A stretch of DNA of 33,940 nucleotides from Oxalobacter sp. (GCA_017524145.1 JAFWUI010000054.1:1-33940); one strand, 5' to 3'. Positions 8,362 through 17,284 are shown, counted from the first letter of the stretch. Notes: a model not told the origin generated them from the letters alone. Numbers and translations are program-made.

Positions 8362-9120
8362 TTAGCGCCTGAAGATATCAAATGCATTATCCAGGTTATA
8401 GGATGACGTCTGTGTCAGGGTGAATTCAACCGCCGGGTCAGCCTGGCAGACTGTAATCAGCAGGTCTGTTCCGGGACGCAGTGTCTGCCATTGAAAACGG
8501 CTGTCTGTCAGGCAGTCTGTCTGCCAGAAACGGTCATCATGGATACCGCCATATTTGCTGGAAAGCAGTTTGTAGCAGGCTTCTTTGCGTGTCCAGAGTT
8601 CATAGTATCCGCGGTGCCATTCATTGGCAGGTTGGGATGACAGCCATTTGTTTTCATGGCGGTTGAATGCGGTTTCGGCGGGTGTCGCGATTTCCCTTCC
8701 AGTATCCACTATCTCGATGTCCAGTCCTATCAGGCGGGAGCGGCTGATGGCACAGACAGCATAGTCATAACGGTATGCAAGGCTGTAATGAAGCGGTCCA
8801 GTCAGCGGTGGCATAGCACGTAGCTGGGGCGTGTTGCTGCGGCGTTCAATCAAGGCCAGTTCATCGATTGGCCGCTCCAACAGTTTGGAAACAGCATATT
8901 TTGCCAGCAGCCTGCCAACCACAAACTGGATACGGCGCTGTTTCCGGCTGAGTTCACTGTAACGGATGACAGAGCTTTCGTGCAGGATGCCAACGATGTC
9001 TTCCGGCATCAGGACAGGCAGTTTCCTGATATCGAGCAGCCATAGGGAACAGTCAGGCAGGAGGTCCTGTTTCTGGACGATGGTATCGAGTACCGCAGGT
9101 GAGAAAGGTGTATCAGGCAT
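8362..9120 (-). CDS. 4'-phosphopantetheinyl transferase, Sfp/AcpT type
   Basis: The enzyme transfers 4'-phosphopantetheine from coenzyme A to a serine of carrier proteins. The 252-residue protein has the two-lobed Sfp layout. Family motifs are visible: GLDIEIVDTGR (Asp134 and Glu136, Mg ligands) and WTRKEACYK (Glu180, catalytic), preceded by the substrate-binding HYSLAYRYD segment (about 111-119). Length suits the Sfp/Gsp class rather than the short AcpS class. The ATG at 9120 is chosen; an in-frame TTG at 9135 would add five residues. Neither start has a strong ribosome site. No polyketide or non-ribosomal peptide gene is nearby, so the carrier-protein partner is unknown. Confidence 0.9.
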   Translation of the reverse strand: MPDTPFSPAVLDTIVQKQDLLPDCSLWLLDIRKLPVLMPEDIVGILHESSVIRYSELSRKQRRIQFVVGRLLAKYAVSKLLERPIDELALIERRSNTPQLRAMPPLTGPLHYSLAYRYDYAVCAISRSRLIGLDIEIVDTGREIATPAETAFNRHENKWLSSQPANEWHRGYYELWTRKEACYKLLSSKYGGIHDDRFWQTDCLTDSRFQWQTLRPGTDLLITVCQADPAVEFTLTQTSSYNLDNAFDIFRR

Positions 9121-9270
9121 ACTGCACGGATTCAATCAGGTTGAGATGGATTGGAAGCTCCTATTTTAATGGAAGACTGCATCCATCAGGGCATGGATTG
9201 CCGGGAATACCATCTTTCATGGTGTTGGGCTATGATGATTGGAAGCATTCTTGGCAGGAAAGGAAGCAGC

Positions 9271-9858
9271 ATGAAAATCCGTATCCCATCGGCGATGGCA
9301 GTTTATGCCCTGTTATTGGTGTCTGCTGTGCCTGTTGCCTATGCAACAGCAGATGATGTGCCTTTGCCTGTAAATGCGGTGTCTTCCCAGCAGCCGTTTA
9401 TCCAGACTTTGCAGAAGGCGGAAGCAGGGGATGCCAAGGCACAGTACGATATGGCACGTTTTTACCAGACAGGCAGTGGTGTAACACAAGATGCTGCCAA
9501 AGCCATACAGTGGCTGACTAAAGCTGCTGAACAGGGATTGGTCGAGGCAGAGACATCATTGGGCAGTGCCTATGATGTGGGAATGGGAGTGCCATTGAGT
9601 AACCGGAAGGCTGTTTATTGGTGGCAGAAAGCAGCCAGGCATGGAAGTGATTATGCATTGAGGTGCTTGGGGTATGCCTATATCGAGGGACGGGGTGTTG
9701 CCCAGAGCAATCTGTATGCTTATGTCATCTGGAAACAGTTGCCACCTGATGATGCTGAGGCAATGGCGGTATTGCAGGCACTCCGCAAGAACCTGTCTGC
9801 AGAGGAAATTGCCAGAGGTGACCAGATGACGCTGGATGGCGTGTTCAAGGGGGAATAA
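9271..9858 (+). CDS. Exported Sel1-repeat protein
   Basis: The 195-residue precursor has a signal peptide (MKIRIPSAMAVYALLLVSAVPVAYA; written in parts, MKIRIPSAMA then a hydrophobic core ending AYA). It carries about three Sel1-like repeats, seen as AKAQYDMARFYQTGSGV, AETSLGSAYDVGMGV and ALRCLGYAYIEGRGV, each followed by an Ala/Trp helix. Such repeats form helical scaffolds that bind proteins, often in the periplasm. AGGAA lies just before the ATG at 9271; a longer upstream frame exists but contains no signal-like sequence. It is divergent from the phosphopantetheinyl transferase gene and convergent with the transporter gene. The partner is unknown. Confidence 0.85.
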   Translation: MKIRIPSAMAVYALLLVSAVPVAYATADDVPLPVNAVSSQQPFIQTLQKAEAGDAKAQYDMARFYQTGSGVTQDAAKAIQWLTKAAEQGLVEAETSLGSAYDVGMGVPLSNRKAVYWWQKAARHGSDYALRCLGYAYIEGRGVAQSNLYAYVIWKQLPPDDAEAMAVLQALRKNLSAEEIARGDQMTLDGVFKGE

Positions 9859-9891
9859 CAGGGATGCTGATGTCCAGAAGGAGCTGCTGGG

Positions 9892-11409
9892 TCAGCTGAA
9901 GACCAGGCCGCTGCCGAACCAGCAGAAGGTGGCGATGGTCACAATGGCAATCAGGTTGAGCCAGAAACCTGCCCGGATCATTTCTCCGATACGGATATGC
10001 CCTGTACTGAATACAATGGCATTCGGCGGTGTTGCAACTGGCATCATGAAAGCAGCTGATGCCCCGAAAGTGGTGGCAAGCAGCAGGATTTCTGCCGGGA
10101 TTCCAATAGGGGCCGCCGCAACGGACAGCAACGGGATCATGGTCGCTGCAAGTGCTGTATTGGAAGTGATTTCTGTTGCGAAAACGACCAGTGCCGTAAT
10201 CCCGAGGATGACGATGAATCCGGGCATACCCGCCAATGATGCTGCCTGTGCACTCAATAGGCCATCACAGCCGGTTTTGGAAATGGCGGCTGCCATTGAA
10301 AGACCGCCCCCGAACAGCAACAGCAACCCTAACGGCAGCTGGCGGCATTGTTCCCAAGTCAGTGTCCGCTGGTTGAGTTTGAGGTTCAGCGGCATCAGGA
10401 AAAGCAGCAATCCTCCAAAAATTGCAATGGATGCATCTGAAATGCCGGTAAAAGGTTTTGTACCATCTGACAGGGCAATCATCTTGATGTAAGGACTGGT
10501 GATCCAGAGGAGGACAGTGAACAGGAAAATACCCAGCACCAGCTTCTCACCACGGGACATGGCGCCCATTTTCTTGATTTCATTGTTGATCCATACACGG
10601 CCACCTGGAATTTCATCAATCTGGTCACGGAAGAGGACTTGGTTCAACAGCAGCCATGCGAGTGGCAGCAGGGTCAACATCAATGGCAGGCCCAGTTTCA
10701 TCCAGTCCATCACGGAGACTTCAATGTTATAGGTATGTTCCATGAAGCGGACAAAGATACCATTGGGTGGGGATCCAAGTACGGTACCCATGCCACCGAT
10801 ACTGGCACCATAGGCAACACAAAGCAGCATACAGATGGAGAAATTGTGTTCCTTACGGTTGGAACGCATCCCGCCATGGCATTCAGTATGGAACAGGCGC
10901 AGGACGGCTGAGACAATCGGTACCATCATTGCAGCGGTTGCGGTATTGGAAACCCACATTGCCAGCAGGGCGGTTGCAATCATCATCCCGGCACTGATCT
11001 GCTTGGGTTTGGTTCCCATGATGCGGATGGTGTACAGTGCCAGACGGCGGTCAAGGTTCCATCGTTGGATGCCTGCAGCCAGCAGGAAGCCACCCAGGAA
11101 CAGGAAAATGGTACTGCTGCCATAAGGGATGCAGGTATCTTTCAGGGACGCGATACCCAGTACCGGGAACAGGGCAACAGGAATGATGGCGGTGGCGGCG
11201 ATGGGTATGGCTTCTGTGAACCAATAGATGCCCATCAGTACGACAACCGCAAGACAGGCTTTTGCTGCATGGCTGAATGGCTGGGGTTCACCAAGCGCAT
11301 TGGTGTAGGTATCCGGCAGCATGAAATAGACGGCTATCGCAACGATTGGACCGATGATTAAAGCAGAATACCTGAGGTTACGGAAAAACCGCCCGATCCT
11401 GCCGGACAT
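9892..11409 (-). CDS. DASS (SLC13-type) anion:sodium symporter
   Basis: The protein of 505 residues is predicted to import di- or tricarboxylates with sodium across the inner membrane. It shows the inverted-repeat architecture of the DASS family with two Ser-Asn-Thr motifs, WVSNTATAAMM and ITSNTALAATM, which bind sodium and substrate. Their companion loops are GTVLGSPPNGIF and MPVATPPNAIVF. The ATG at 11409 has GAGG ten nt upstream. A GTG at 11433 with GGGAG is an equally plausible start adding eight residues. Substrate cannot be told from the sequence; succinate, malate, citrate or oxalate-related dicarboxylates fit the family. It is convergent with the Sel1 gene and divergent from exbB. Confidence 0.9.
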   Translation of the reverse strand: MSGRIGRFFRNLRYSALIIGPIVAIAVYFMLPDTYTNALGEPQPFSHAAKACLAVVVLMGIYWFTEAIPIAATAIIPVALFPVLGIASLKDTCIPYGSSTIFLFLGGFLLAAGIQRWNLDRRLALYTIRIMGTKPKQISAGMMIATALLAMWVSNTATAAMMVPIVSAVLRLFHTECHGGMRSNRKEHNFSICMLLCVAYGASIGGMGTVLGSPPNGIFVRFMEHTYNIEVSVMDWMKLGLPLMLTLLPLAWLLLNQVLFRDQIDEIPGGRVWINNEIKKMGAMSRGEKLVLGIFLFTVLLWITSPYIKMIALSDGTKPFTGISDASIAIFGGLLLFLMPLNLKLNQRTLTWEQCRQLPLGLLLLFGGGLSMAAAISKTGCDGLLSAQAASLAGMPGFIVILGITALVVFATEITSNTALAATMIPLLSVAAAPIGIPAEILLLATTFGASAAFMMPVATPPNAIVFSTGHIRIGEMIRAGFWLNLIAIVTIATFCWFGSGLVFS

Positions 11410-11679
11410 CGGATTGAAGCCTCTCCGTATCACAAAAATTCTCCCTGCTTGGTTTGACTGTTGCTGTTTTCGGTGTATCCAGCAGTCCAGATCCGCATTG
11501 GAACACCAATGGGTCATTATACGACACTCATGGAGTTAAATGGCACTGCAACTTGTCGGAAACCTATCGGTTTTCAGGGAAAGGGAAATCTGGAAATCAG
11601 GAATGTTCCCGGGCCTTTTTACCGTTTTTTCTGGAAAGGACTGGCTTCTGCCATGACTGGATAGGCGGTGCTGATGCCG

Positions 11680-11708
11680 TTGCCTGATGAGGCGGGTGAT
11701 AATATCAT
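11680..11708 (+). promoter_or_regulatory. Candidate promoter of exbB-exbD-tonB with an overlapping palindrome
   Basis: TTGCCT (11680-11685), a 17-bp spacer and TATCAT (11703-11708) form a reasonable sigma-70 pair about 50 bp before exbB. The imperfect palindrome TGATAATATCAT overlaps the -10 element and contains a GATAAT hexamer, so Fur control is possible but unproven. Confidence 0.35.
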
Positions 11709-11759
11709 GGCTGTGTCTGTATTTGGCTGGACTGTCTTGATGGAAATGGAAAAGAGAGC

Positions 11760-12185
11760 ATGAACTGGTTGGTGGAGCTGATTGATTACGGGGTGGTAGG
11801 CATCCTGCTCATCCTTTCTATTGTGGTTGTCGCTCTGTCGATAGAGCGTTTCCTCTTTTTCAAAGGCGTGGCGATGGAAGCCTATGCTTCCCGGAACAAG
11901 CTGGAGTATGACCTGTCCAAGCACCTGCATATCATCGGTACGATTGCCGGTAATGTCCCTTATGTCGGGTTGCTTGGCACGGTGTTGGGCATCATGGTCA
12001 CTTTTTACCAGATTGGGATGACCGGCTCAATGGATTCCCGGACGGTCATGGTCGGGCTGGCATTGGCACTGAAAGCCACTGCCATCGGATTGGCTATCGC
12101 CATTGTTGCAGTGATGCTCTACAACATGCTTGTCCGCCGAGCAAAGAACATTCTCCTGTTATGGGATGCTGCCCATGAAGAATAG
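11760..12185 (+). CDS. exbB: ExbB-like proton channel subunit
   Basis: The 141-residue inner-membrane protein belongs to the MotA/TolQ/ExbB family, which couples the proton gradient to TonB. Helix 1 spans about 8-34. Helices 2 and 3 lie around YVGLLGTVLGIMVTFYQIG and in the ALALKATAIGLAIAIVAVML region, with the family's conserved small residues and Thr. This is the short form of ExbB, lacking the long N-terminal extension of E. coli ExbB. It opens a three-gene operon: its end overlaps the exbD start by about ten bases. Confidence 0.9.
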   Translation: MNWLVELIDYGVVGILLILSIVVVALSIERFLFFKGVAMEAYASRNKLEYDLSKHLHIIGTIAGNVPYVGLLGTVLGIMVTFYQIGMTGSMDSRTVMVGLALALKATAIGLAIAIVAVMLYNMLVRRAKNILLLWDAAHEE

Positions 12186-12576
12186 TTTCGATGGGAAGGA
12201 GGGGTTGACCGAAATCAATATGGTGCCGCTTATCGATGTCATGCTGGTGCTGGTGGTCATCCTGTTGATGACAGCGACTTTTGTGGTGCCCAATATGACT
12301 CCTGAGGGCATCCACGTCAGCCTGCCGCAGGCACAGGGCGCCCAAGCGGTTGCGGACTCTCCTGTCCAGGTTGAGCTGGATGCCCAAGGCAGGCTGTCTG
12401 TTGATGGGCAGCCAGTGGCGGCTTCCAACCTGCCGGTGGTGTTGACGGATATTCCCCGGGAACGGTCGGTGTTGATTGCTGCTGACAGGGCAGTGCAGCT
12501 GCAGGCATTTGTTGCTGTCATGGATACCCTCCGGCAGCAGGGTTTCACACGGATAAGTGTGCGGACACAGCGATGA
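12175..12576 (+). CDS. exbD: ExbD-like energy-transducing protein
   Basis: The 133-residue protein has one transmembrane helix (about 17-38) that carries the essential aspartate, Asp21, in NMVPLIDVMLVLVV. A periplasmic domain with the usual ExbD strand-helix pattern follows, ending VMDTLRQQGFTRISVRT. The start is ambiguous: ATG at 12175 gives the typical short cytoplasmic tail, while ATG at 12166 adds three residues. Both lie inside the end of exbB, so translation is probably coupled. The stop overlaps the tonB start by four bases. Confidence 0.9.
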   Translation: MKNSFDGKEGLTEINMVPLIDVMLVLVVILLMTATFVVPNMTPEGIHVSLPQAQGAQAVADSPVQVELDAQGRLSVDGQPVAASNLPVVLTDIPRERSVLIAADRAVQLQAFVAVMDTLRQQGFTRISVRTQR

Positions 12577-13322
12577 ACCGCCTTGCCAGAGGACTGCTGT
12601 TTTCCGTGATTGCCCATATGGTTGTAGTTGGGGCTGTCTGCCTGTTGGCAGGGGCGGGGCAGCCTGAGGACAATCTGGTGGAGGTGGACCTCTCAGCTGT
12701 CGGCTTCCATGATGGCAAAGGTGGTGGCGGTGGGATGGAAGGGAACGGTTCCAATGGCCATGCCCCTGTCCCAGCCATGGCAGGGCAACCAGATTCCAAG
12801 GATGTTGCCACTTCATCTATGGGGCAGTCTGTTTCCAGTCAGGTTTCTTCTGACGGAAAGCATCCTGACATCATCCAGCCGGCATCAACCTTGCCAGGCA
12901 GACCTATACAGGGGACTGTCGATGGTCCAGCCGCAGGACGTGGTATTGGCAGCGGGCTTGGTGCCGGGACGGGCTCGGGTATCGGTTCAGGCAGTGGTAC
13001 TGGCGATGGATCAGGTTCAGGTACAGGTGGAGGCGGGAGTGTCAGCCATTATGTTGCTGCCAATTACAGTTATATCCTTGCCCATATCCAGCGGCAGGTT
13101 GTCTATCCAGCTCAGGCAAGGATGATGGGGATTTCAGGAAAGGCCGTTTATTCATTTGTCATCCGGCAGGATGGGCATATTGACAACCTTTCATTGATCA
13201 GCAGTGCGGGACTTGATTCATTGGATGCTGCCGGGTTGAGGGCTATCCGGAAAGCCAGCCCGTTCCCGGCTCCTCCCGCACCTGCCCGTATCAAGGTGCC
13301 GATAGTCTTCTCATTGCATTGA
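12573..13322 (+). CDS. tonB: TonB protein with Gly/Ser-rich linker
   Basis: The 249-residue energy transducer links ExbB-ExbD to outer-membrane receptors. The N-terminal helix (about 8-28) has the SVIAH pattern with Ser11 and His15, matching the Ser/His pair of TonB helices. The C-terminal TonB domain (about 160-249) begins at NYSYILAHIQRQVVYPAQAR and ends in a SPFPAPP segment. The periplasmic span between them is not the usual Pro-rich Pro-Glu/Pro-Lys region. It is rich in Gly and Ser, most extremely at 122-156, and only scattered prolines occur. ATGA overlap with exbD indicates coupled translation. No receptor gene is adjacent, so this may be a general rather than dedicated system. Confidence 0.9.
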   Translation: MNRLARGLLFSVIAHMVVVGAVCLLAGAGQPEDNLVEVDLSAVGFHDGKGGGGGMEGNGSNGHAPVPAMAGQPDSKDVATSSMGQSVSSQVSSDGKHPDIIQPASTLPGRPIQGTVDGPAAGRGIGSGLGAGTGSGIGSGSGTGDGSGSGTGGGGSVSHYVAANYSYILAHIQRQVVYPAQARMMGISGKAVYSFVIRQDGHIDNLSLISSAGLDSLDAAGLRAIRKASPFPAPPAPARIKVPIVFSLH

Positions 13323-13370
13323 AACGGTTGACCTGCTGCAGGCAGCACACAGGCGCGGCAGGCGAGGATA

Positions 13371-13688
13371 TCAGCAACGGGGAATCCGGTTGTCATCCAA
13401 GTCATCTTCAGCATACCACCAGGCATGCTGCGAAACGGTTGCCCAACTGCCGCCATGGCGGTAGATGAACCGGATGCCGTGGCGCCGGCAGAAATTCACA
13501 AATTCAAGGCGCTCCATGCTGCCCAGCAACCAGAGCAGCCCTCCCTGTGAACGTTTGTCGTAATACCGGAGCCCTGCTGCCTTGATCAGTTCAACGACAT
13601 CGACCTTGGATTCCCGTGCAGCCTTGCGTGCCGTTTCCAGCTTGAGTTGGGTGAAAGCGCGGATATCCGGTTTTCCTTTCCGTTTCAT
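13371..13688 (-). CDS. Small unknown protein
   Basis: The 105-residue basic protein has a helical start (FTQLKLETARKAARESKVD) and a compact domain with KSQGG-like DKRSQGGLLWLLG, an RRHGIRFIYRHGG segment and a closing WWY. In pattern the second half resembles a module often found at the C-terminus of bacterial helicase or ATPase proteins (a hydrophobic Leu-Trp strand, a helix, a GI-F strand, a Gly-Gly turn and a terminal Trp-Trp). That similarity is by memory. The gene is convergent with tonB and lies just downstream of the phosphoesterase gene start region on the same strand order. Ribosome site is weak. Confidence 0.65.
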   Translation of the reverse strand: MKRKGKPDIRAFTQLKLETARKAARESKVDVVELIKAAGLRYYDKRSQGGLLWLLGSMERLEFVNFCRRHGIRFIYRHGGSWATVSQHAWWYAEDDLDDNRIPRC

Positions 13689-13764
13689 GGTTTCATCACC
13701 AGCAAATGAAAATGCCTGTCCCCTATTCTACCGGAGGGGGACTGTTTGTGAAGGTGTGTCTGTC

Positions 13765-14898
13765 CTAAGGTGCGGCCGGATGCAGGACCAGTTCAGTGAT
13801 TTCAGAAGGTTTGCCTAAACGGATCAGGAAGCCGTTCCATAGCCCTGCTCCATTGCTGACATATAGCTTCATGCCGTCCACATCATACAGGCCTGAGACA
13901 TAGCCACCATTGACCATCTGATTCAGCCAATGGATGCCGAGTACATGCCCGCCATGGGTATGTCCTGAGAGCTGCAGGTCCACACCAGCTGCGGCATTGG
14001 CGTCCGCCCCTTTCGGCTGGTGCGCCATCAGGATGACCGGGACACCTTCGGGCTTGCCGGCCAGGGCTTTCTGGATGTCTGGTTCGGCCAACCCGAATCG
14101 GGCGGCAGTCCGGTCAGTAGTGCCTGCCAGTATAATCTGGCTGCCTTTGTCGTTCAGGACCAGGTGTTCATTTTTCAGGATGCGCAGCCCCAAACCCTCA
14201 AAATAGCGCATCCATGCGAGGTAATTGGAATAGTATTCATGGTTGCCGGTAACGACATAAACGCCAAGACGTGCCTTCAGGTCTTTATAGGGGGCGACAT
14301 CATCCACCCGGTTCTTGGTGAGTCCATCAACCAAATCGCCGGTGACAACCATCAGGTCAGGGTTCAGGGCATTGGCCTTGTCCACTACGGCGCGCATCCA
14401 TTCAGCGTCCATCAGGCGGCAGGCATGCAGGTCGGTCAGCTGGACAACCCGGAAGCCGTCCAGTTCCTTCGGCAGATGGCGTACATTGACATGTACCTGC
14501 TTGACATCGGGTACCCGGATGCCTTGCCACGTGCCGATTGCTGACAGGATGATGGCAAGGACACCCAGTCCGATATTCCATTGCCAGCCCAATTGCGGTT
14601 TCTGGGGGAAAAAGCCGGTTTTGCCGGCAATCCAAAGGAAAATGGAAGCAATATCTTTAAGGATCAGGAAACAGAGCAGCAGGATGAAGGCACCTGTTGC
14701 CCAGCCTGCCACGATGATGACGCCTCTAGGCACTTCTGGGGATGCCCAGCCACCGAAGAGGTTGGTGATCAGCCCCCACTGCGAAATCAGCAGGATGACC
14801 AGTGCAATGGCGATTTTCCAGGCACGGCTGAAAGGCAGTGCCGGAACAAAACGCCAGATGACAATAGCGGCAAACAGGGCAGGAAAGATCAGGAACAT
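13765..14898 (-). CDS. Membrane-anchored metallophosphoesterase (YaeI/YkuE-like)
   Basis: The 377-residue protein has about four N-terminal hydrophobic helices (4-18, 27-46, 60-80, 108-124) and then a calcineurin-like domain. All five metal-site motifs are present: TDLHA (Asp156, His158), GDLVDG (Asp188), GNHEY (Asn219, His220), AHQP (His293) and GHTHGG (His313, His315). Relatives cleave phosphodiester or pyrophosphate bonds of membrane-associated substrates, but the true substrate is uncertain. The ATG has AGG seven nt upstream. A GATAAT-repeat site lies some 40 bp upstream. Confidence 0.9.
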   Translation of the reverse strand: MFLIFPALFAAIVIWRFVPALPFSRAWKIAIALVILLISQWGLITNLFGGWASPEVPRGVIIVAGWATGAFILLLCFLILKDIASIFLWIAGKTGFFPQKPQLGWQWNIGLGVLAIILSAIGTWQGIRVPDVKQVHVNVRHLPKELDGFRVVQLTDLHACRLMDAEWMRAVVDKANALNPDLMVVTGDLVDGLTKNRVDDVAPYKDLKARLGVYVVTGNHEYYSNYLAWMRYFEGLGLRILKNEHLVLNDKGSQIILAGTTDRTAARFGLAEPDIQKALAGKPEGVPVILMAHQPKGADANAAAGVDLQLSGHTHGGHVLGIHWLNQMVNGGYVSGLYDVDGMKLYVSNGAGLWNGFLIRLGKPSEITELVLHPAAP

Positions 14899-14934
14899 CC
14901 CCAGACCTTTTTGAGGTTCAGCAGAAACAAGTCA

Positions 14935-14953
14935 GATAATGATAATGGATAAA
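14935..14953. promoter_or_regulatory. GATAAT-repeat, possible Fur box
   Basis: GATAATGATAATGGATAAA contains two tandem GATAAT hexamers and a degenerate third, the arrangement seen in Fur sites. It lies between the cupin gene end and the metallophosphoesterase start. Binding is speculative; chance occurrence in an AT-rich gap is possible. Confidence 0.3.
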
Positions 14954-14984
14954 AGGGGGTGGAATAAGCCTCTGTCACAGAATT

Positions 14985-15506
14985 TTACGGTTTTGGGTTT
15001 GTTGCCTGCCCCAGATATTCAGCATCAGAGACTTTTTCAAACCATTCAACGTTCTGGCCGGCTGCATCATAGCCGGTGATGGCGATATGGGTCATCGCGC
15101 TGTCGGGTGAAGCTCCGTGCCAATGTCTGACGCCGGCTGGGCACTGTACGACATCGCCTGGATTCAGTTCAACGGTTTTGCCGCCTTCATAGCCGGTCAA
15201 GCCTTTCCCTGCCGTAACAATCAATGTCTGTCCGGCGGGATGGAGATGCCATGCGGTACGGGCACCTGGCTGGAAGGTGACGGAGGCCCCAGAGGCTTGG
15301 AGGTCAGTGGTCTTATTGAACAGCATATCGACTTTCACTTCACCGGTGAACCATGCATCAGGACCAGCAAAAGAGCCCAGGGAATGGGCGGGAAGTACCG
15401 TCTGGATGCTGTTGCCGGGATGCGCCGTCATATCTATGGTGTTGCCTGCCTGTGCGGCACCTGCCATTGCGATAGGGAGCAATGATGTAATCAAAAGTTT
15501 TTTCAT
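14985..15506 (-). CDS. Exported cupin-domain protein
   Basis: The 173-residue precursor has a signal peptide ([20 protein letters not shown]). A single cupin barrel follows: motif 1 is [20 protein letters not shown] with His87, His89 and Gln93 as likely metal ligands, and motif 2 is [17 protein letters not shown] with His128 or His130. Exported cupins of this type are often annotated as quercetin-dioxygenase-like or carboxymuconolactone-decarboxylase-associated proteins, but no reaction can be assigned. Its ATG overlaps the stop of the O-acetyltransferase gene in an ATGA arrangement, so the two are translationally coupled. Confidence 0.88.
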   Translation of the reverse strand: MKKLLITSLLPIAMAGAAQAGNTIDMTAHPGNSIQTVLPAHSLGSFAGPDAWFTGEVKVDMLFNKTTDLQASGASVTFQPGARTAWHLHPAGQTLIVTAGKGLTGYEGGKTVELNPGDVVQCPAGVRHWHGASPDSAMTHIAITGYDAAGQNVEWFEKVSDAEYLGQATNPKP

Positions 15507-16102
15507 CTGGATTCCTTGTTGTCTTGTTTTACATTGATTGTTTTGATGATTCGGGCAGGAACACCGCCGACCACTGTATTTGGCGGGACATCTTTTGTAA
15601 CGACAGCACCCGCAGCGATGATTGCCCCATCACCGATTGTGGTGTTTCCAACAATAGACACATTTGCACCAATCCAGACATTCCTGCCAATGACGATTGG
15701 TGCTGGATGGATGTCGCCACGGCGTGCTGGATCCGCATCATGGTTCAGGGATGCCATCACGCAGTTGTGTCCAATCAGGGTTCCATCTCCGATAGTGATG
15801 CCTCCCTGGTCCTGGAAACGGCAGCCGGAGTTGATGAATACCCTTTTGCCGATGGTCAGGTTCTTGCCACAGTCAGTGGTGAAAGGAGGGAACAGCATGA
15901 AATCATCTGGAACTGGCCGTCCCGTGATTTTCGCCATGATTCCACGGATTTCTTCCGGCATATGGTATTTGGTATTCAGTTCTACCGTCAGTTTCATGGC
16001 TTCCTGAGCAAAGGTGTGGAAAGTCCTGCTGAGTTCAGAACCTGTTTCCACAAGGGGCCGCGCAGCCATCAGTCTGCGGAATTCGTCAACAGATAACGTC
16101 AT
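15503..16102 (-). CDS. Maltose/galactoside-type O-acetyltransferase (LacA/Maa family)
   Basis: The 199-residue protein is a left-handed beta-helix acetyltransferase that moves acetyl from acetyl-CoA to a sugar or similar hydroxyl. The N-terminal helical Mac domain (about 5-60) is followed by hexapeptide repeats. Catalytic His121 sits in [10 protein letters not shown], and the C-terminal coils read [16 protein letters not shown] then [23 protein letters not shown] precedes the ATG at a usable distance. It sits between the hydrolase gene (83 bp upstream) and the cupin gene (4-bp overlap), which suggests one transcript. Confidence 0.92.
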   Translation of the reverse strand: MTLSVDEFRRLMAARPLVETGSELSRTFHTFAQEAMKLTVELNTKYHMPEEIRGIMAKITGRPVPDDFMLFPPFTTDCGKNLTIGKRVFINSGCRFQDQGGITIGDGTLIGHNCVMASLNHDADPARRGDIHPAPIVIGRNVWIGANVSIVGNTTIGDGAIIAAGAVVTKDVPPNTVVGGVPARIIKTINVKQDNKESR

Positions 16103-16185
16103 TTTTAGACCTTATTGGAATAAACATCAGAAATATGAGTGGATTTGTCTAAAAGCCTATCTACTATCTATACACAACGCAGTCC

Positions 16186-17145
16186 TCATTTCAGGTACTG
16201 GTCGAAGAAAGAGACAAGCTTTGCAACAACCTGGGAGGTGTACTGTGGGACATCATAGAGATCCACATGGCTTGCCCCTTCAATCACAAACAGTTCTTTT
16301 GGTTCGTTTGCCAGCTGATAGGCTTTTTCGCTGAAGTAACGGGTATCTGCCTTGCTGCCGACAATCAACAGGACAGGACGTGGCGAAACTTTGCCAATGT
16401 AGGCGAAAGCATCCCAAGTTAGCATTTTGTCAAGACTGGTGACCAGGAACTTGTTGACTGAGGTTGGATAGCCGCAGCGTGAAGTACGGTAATATTCACT
16501 GGCTTCTTGGGTGATGACCGCCATATCTGGCCGGATTTCATCTGGTTCCGGCAGGTACTTTAAATAAGCAGGTGGTTCCCCCCTTGCTTCACGGGTACGT
16601 TGCTGCGCACAGGTTTCTAGGTTTTTCTGGAACCATGCTGAATCATAGAGTCCAGGAAAACCTTTCCGGGCACTTTGTCCGACATTCCATGCACTGATGC
16701 CGGCGACTGCTTTGATGCGGTATTCAGACTGGATGGCACTCAACGAATATCCGCCGCCTGCACAGACACCTGTTGCCCCGATGGCATTTTCATTGACATA
16801 AGGCAAAGAAACCAGATAATCGACAGCTGACCGGATATCCTCTACACGTGATGCCGGATCTTCTTGGTAACGTGGGAATCCTCCGCTTTCTCCCTGATAG
16901 GAAGCATCAAAACAGACTGCAATATAACCAGCACGGGCCATGTTCCAGGCATACAGGGAAGAACATTGTTCTTTGACGCCTCCGCCTGGATGGGTCACTA
17001 CAATAGCTGGGTATTTCTTCTTTGCATCAAAATTGTCAGGCAGGAACAATAATCCAGCCATATCAATATCAAGCTTCTTGAAGGAAATCTTCTTGCCTTC
17101 CTGATAGTGGGTGTCATATCTGAATTGGATGGGCTGTGTTGTCAT
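16186..17145 (-). CDS. Alpha/beta hydrolase, dienelactone-hydrolase-like (YcjY-type)
   Basis: The 319-residue cytoplasmic protein has the oxyanion region THPGGG (about 51-56). Its nucleophile elbow, ATGVCAGGGYS, has cysteine (Cys128) where most hydrolases have serine, as in dienelactone hydrolases. The acid is likely in VGSKADTRYF and the histidine in GASHVDLYD. The substrate is unknown. I chose the ATG at 17145, preceded by GGAAGGA; an upstream in-frame ATG at 17253 would add 36 residues and run into the shared regulatory region. The gene is divergent from the LysR regulator, its likely controller. Confidence 0.88.
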   Translation of the reverse strand: MTTQPIQFRYDTHYQEGKKISFKKLDIDMAGLLFLPDNFDAKKKYPAIVVTHPGGGVKEQCSSLYAWNMARAGYIAVCFDASYQGESGGFPRYQEDPASRVEDIRSAVDYLVSLPYVNENAIGATGVCAGGGYSLSAIQSEYRIKAVAGISAWNVGQSARKGFPGLYDSAWFQKNLETCAQQRTREARGEPPAYLKYLPEPDEIRPDMAVITQEASEYYRTSRCGYPTSVNKFLVTSLDKMLTWDAFAYIGKVSPRPVLLIVGSKADTRYFSEKAYQLANEPKELFVIEGASHVDLYDVPQYTSQVVAKLVSFFDQYLK

Positions 17146-17250
17146 TATGAGATTCCTTCCCAGTATTTTAGAAGTCAGGTTTCCGGATTCCATCACCTTG
17201 CTGTTGCAGTCAATGATTCCGTATGATGAGTGGCAGTTTAACGACAACAC

Positions 17251-17284
17251 CATGAAATGTCTAATGCCAATAATTCATTTCATG
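17251..17284. promoter_or_regulatory. Perfect 9-bp inverted repeat in the LysR divergent region
   Basis: CATGAAATG (17251-17259) and CATTTCATG (17276-17284) are exact inverted copies separated by 16 bp. The position between the hydrolase gene and the divergent lysR-type gene suggests a regulator site or a DNA structure. Confidence 0.55.

Noticed and set aside
7938-8387. Minus frame of 149 codons overlapping the SANT-like gene
   Set aside because: Different frame over the small DNA-binding protein, with random-looking composition and no ribosome site.
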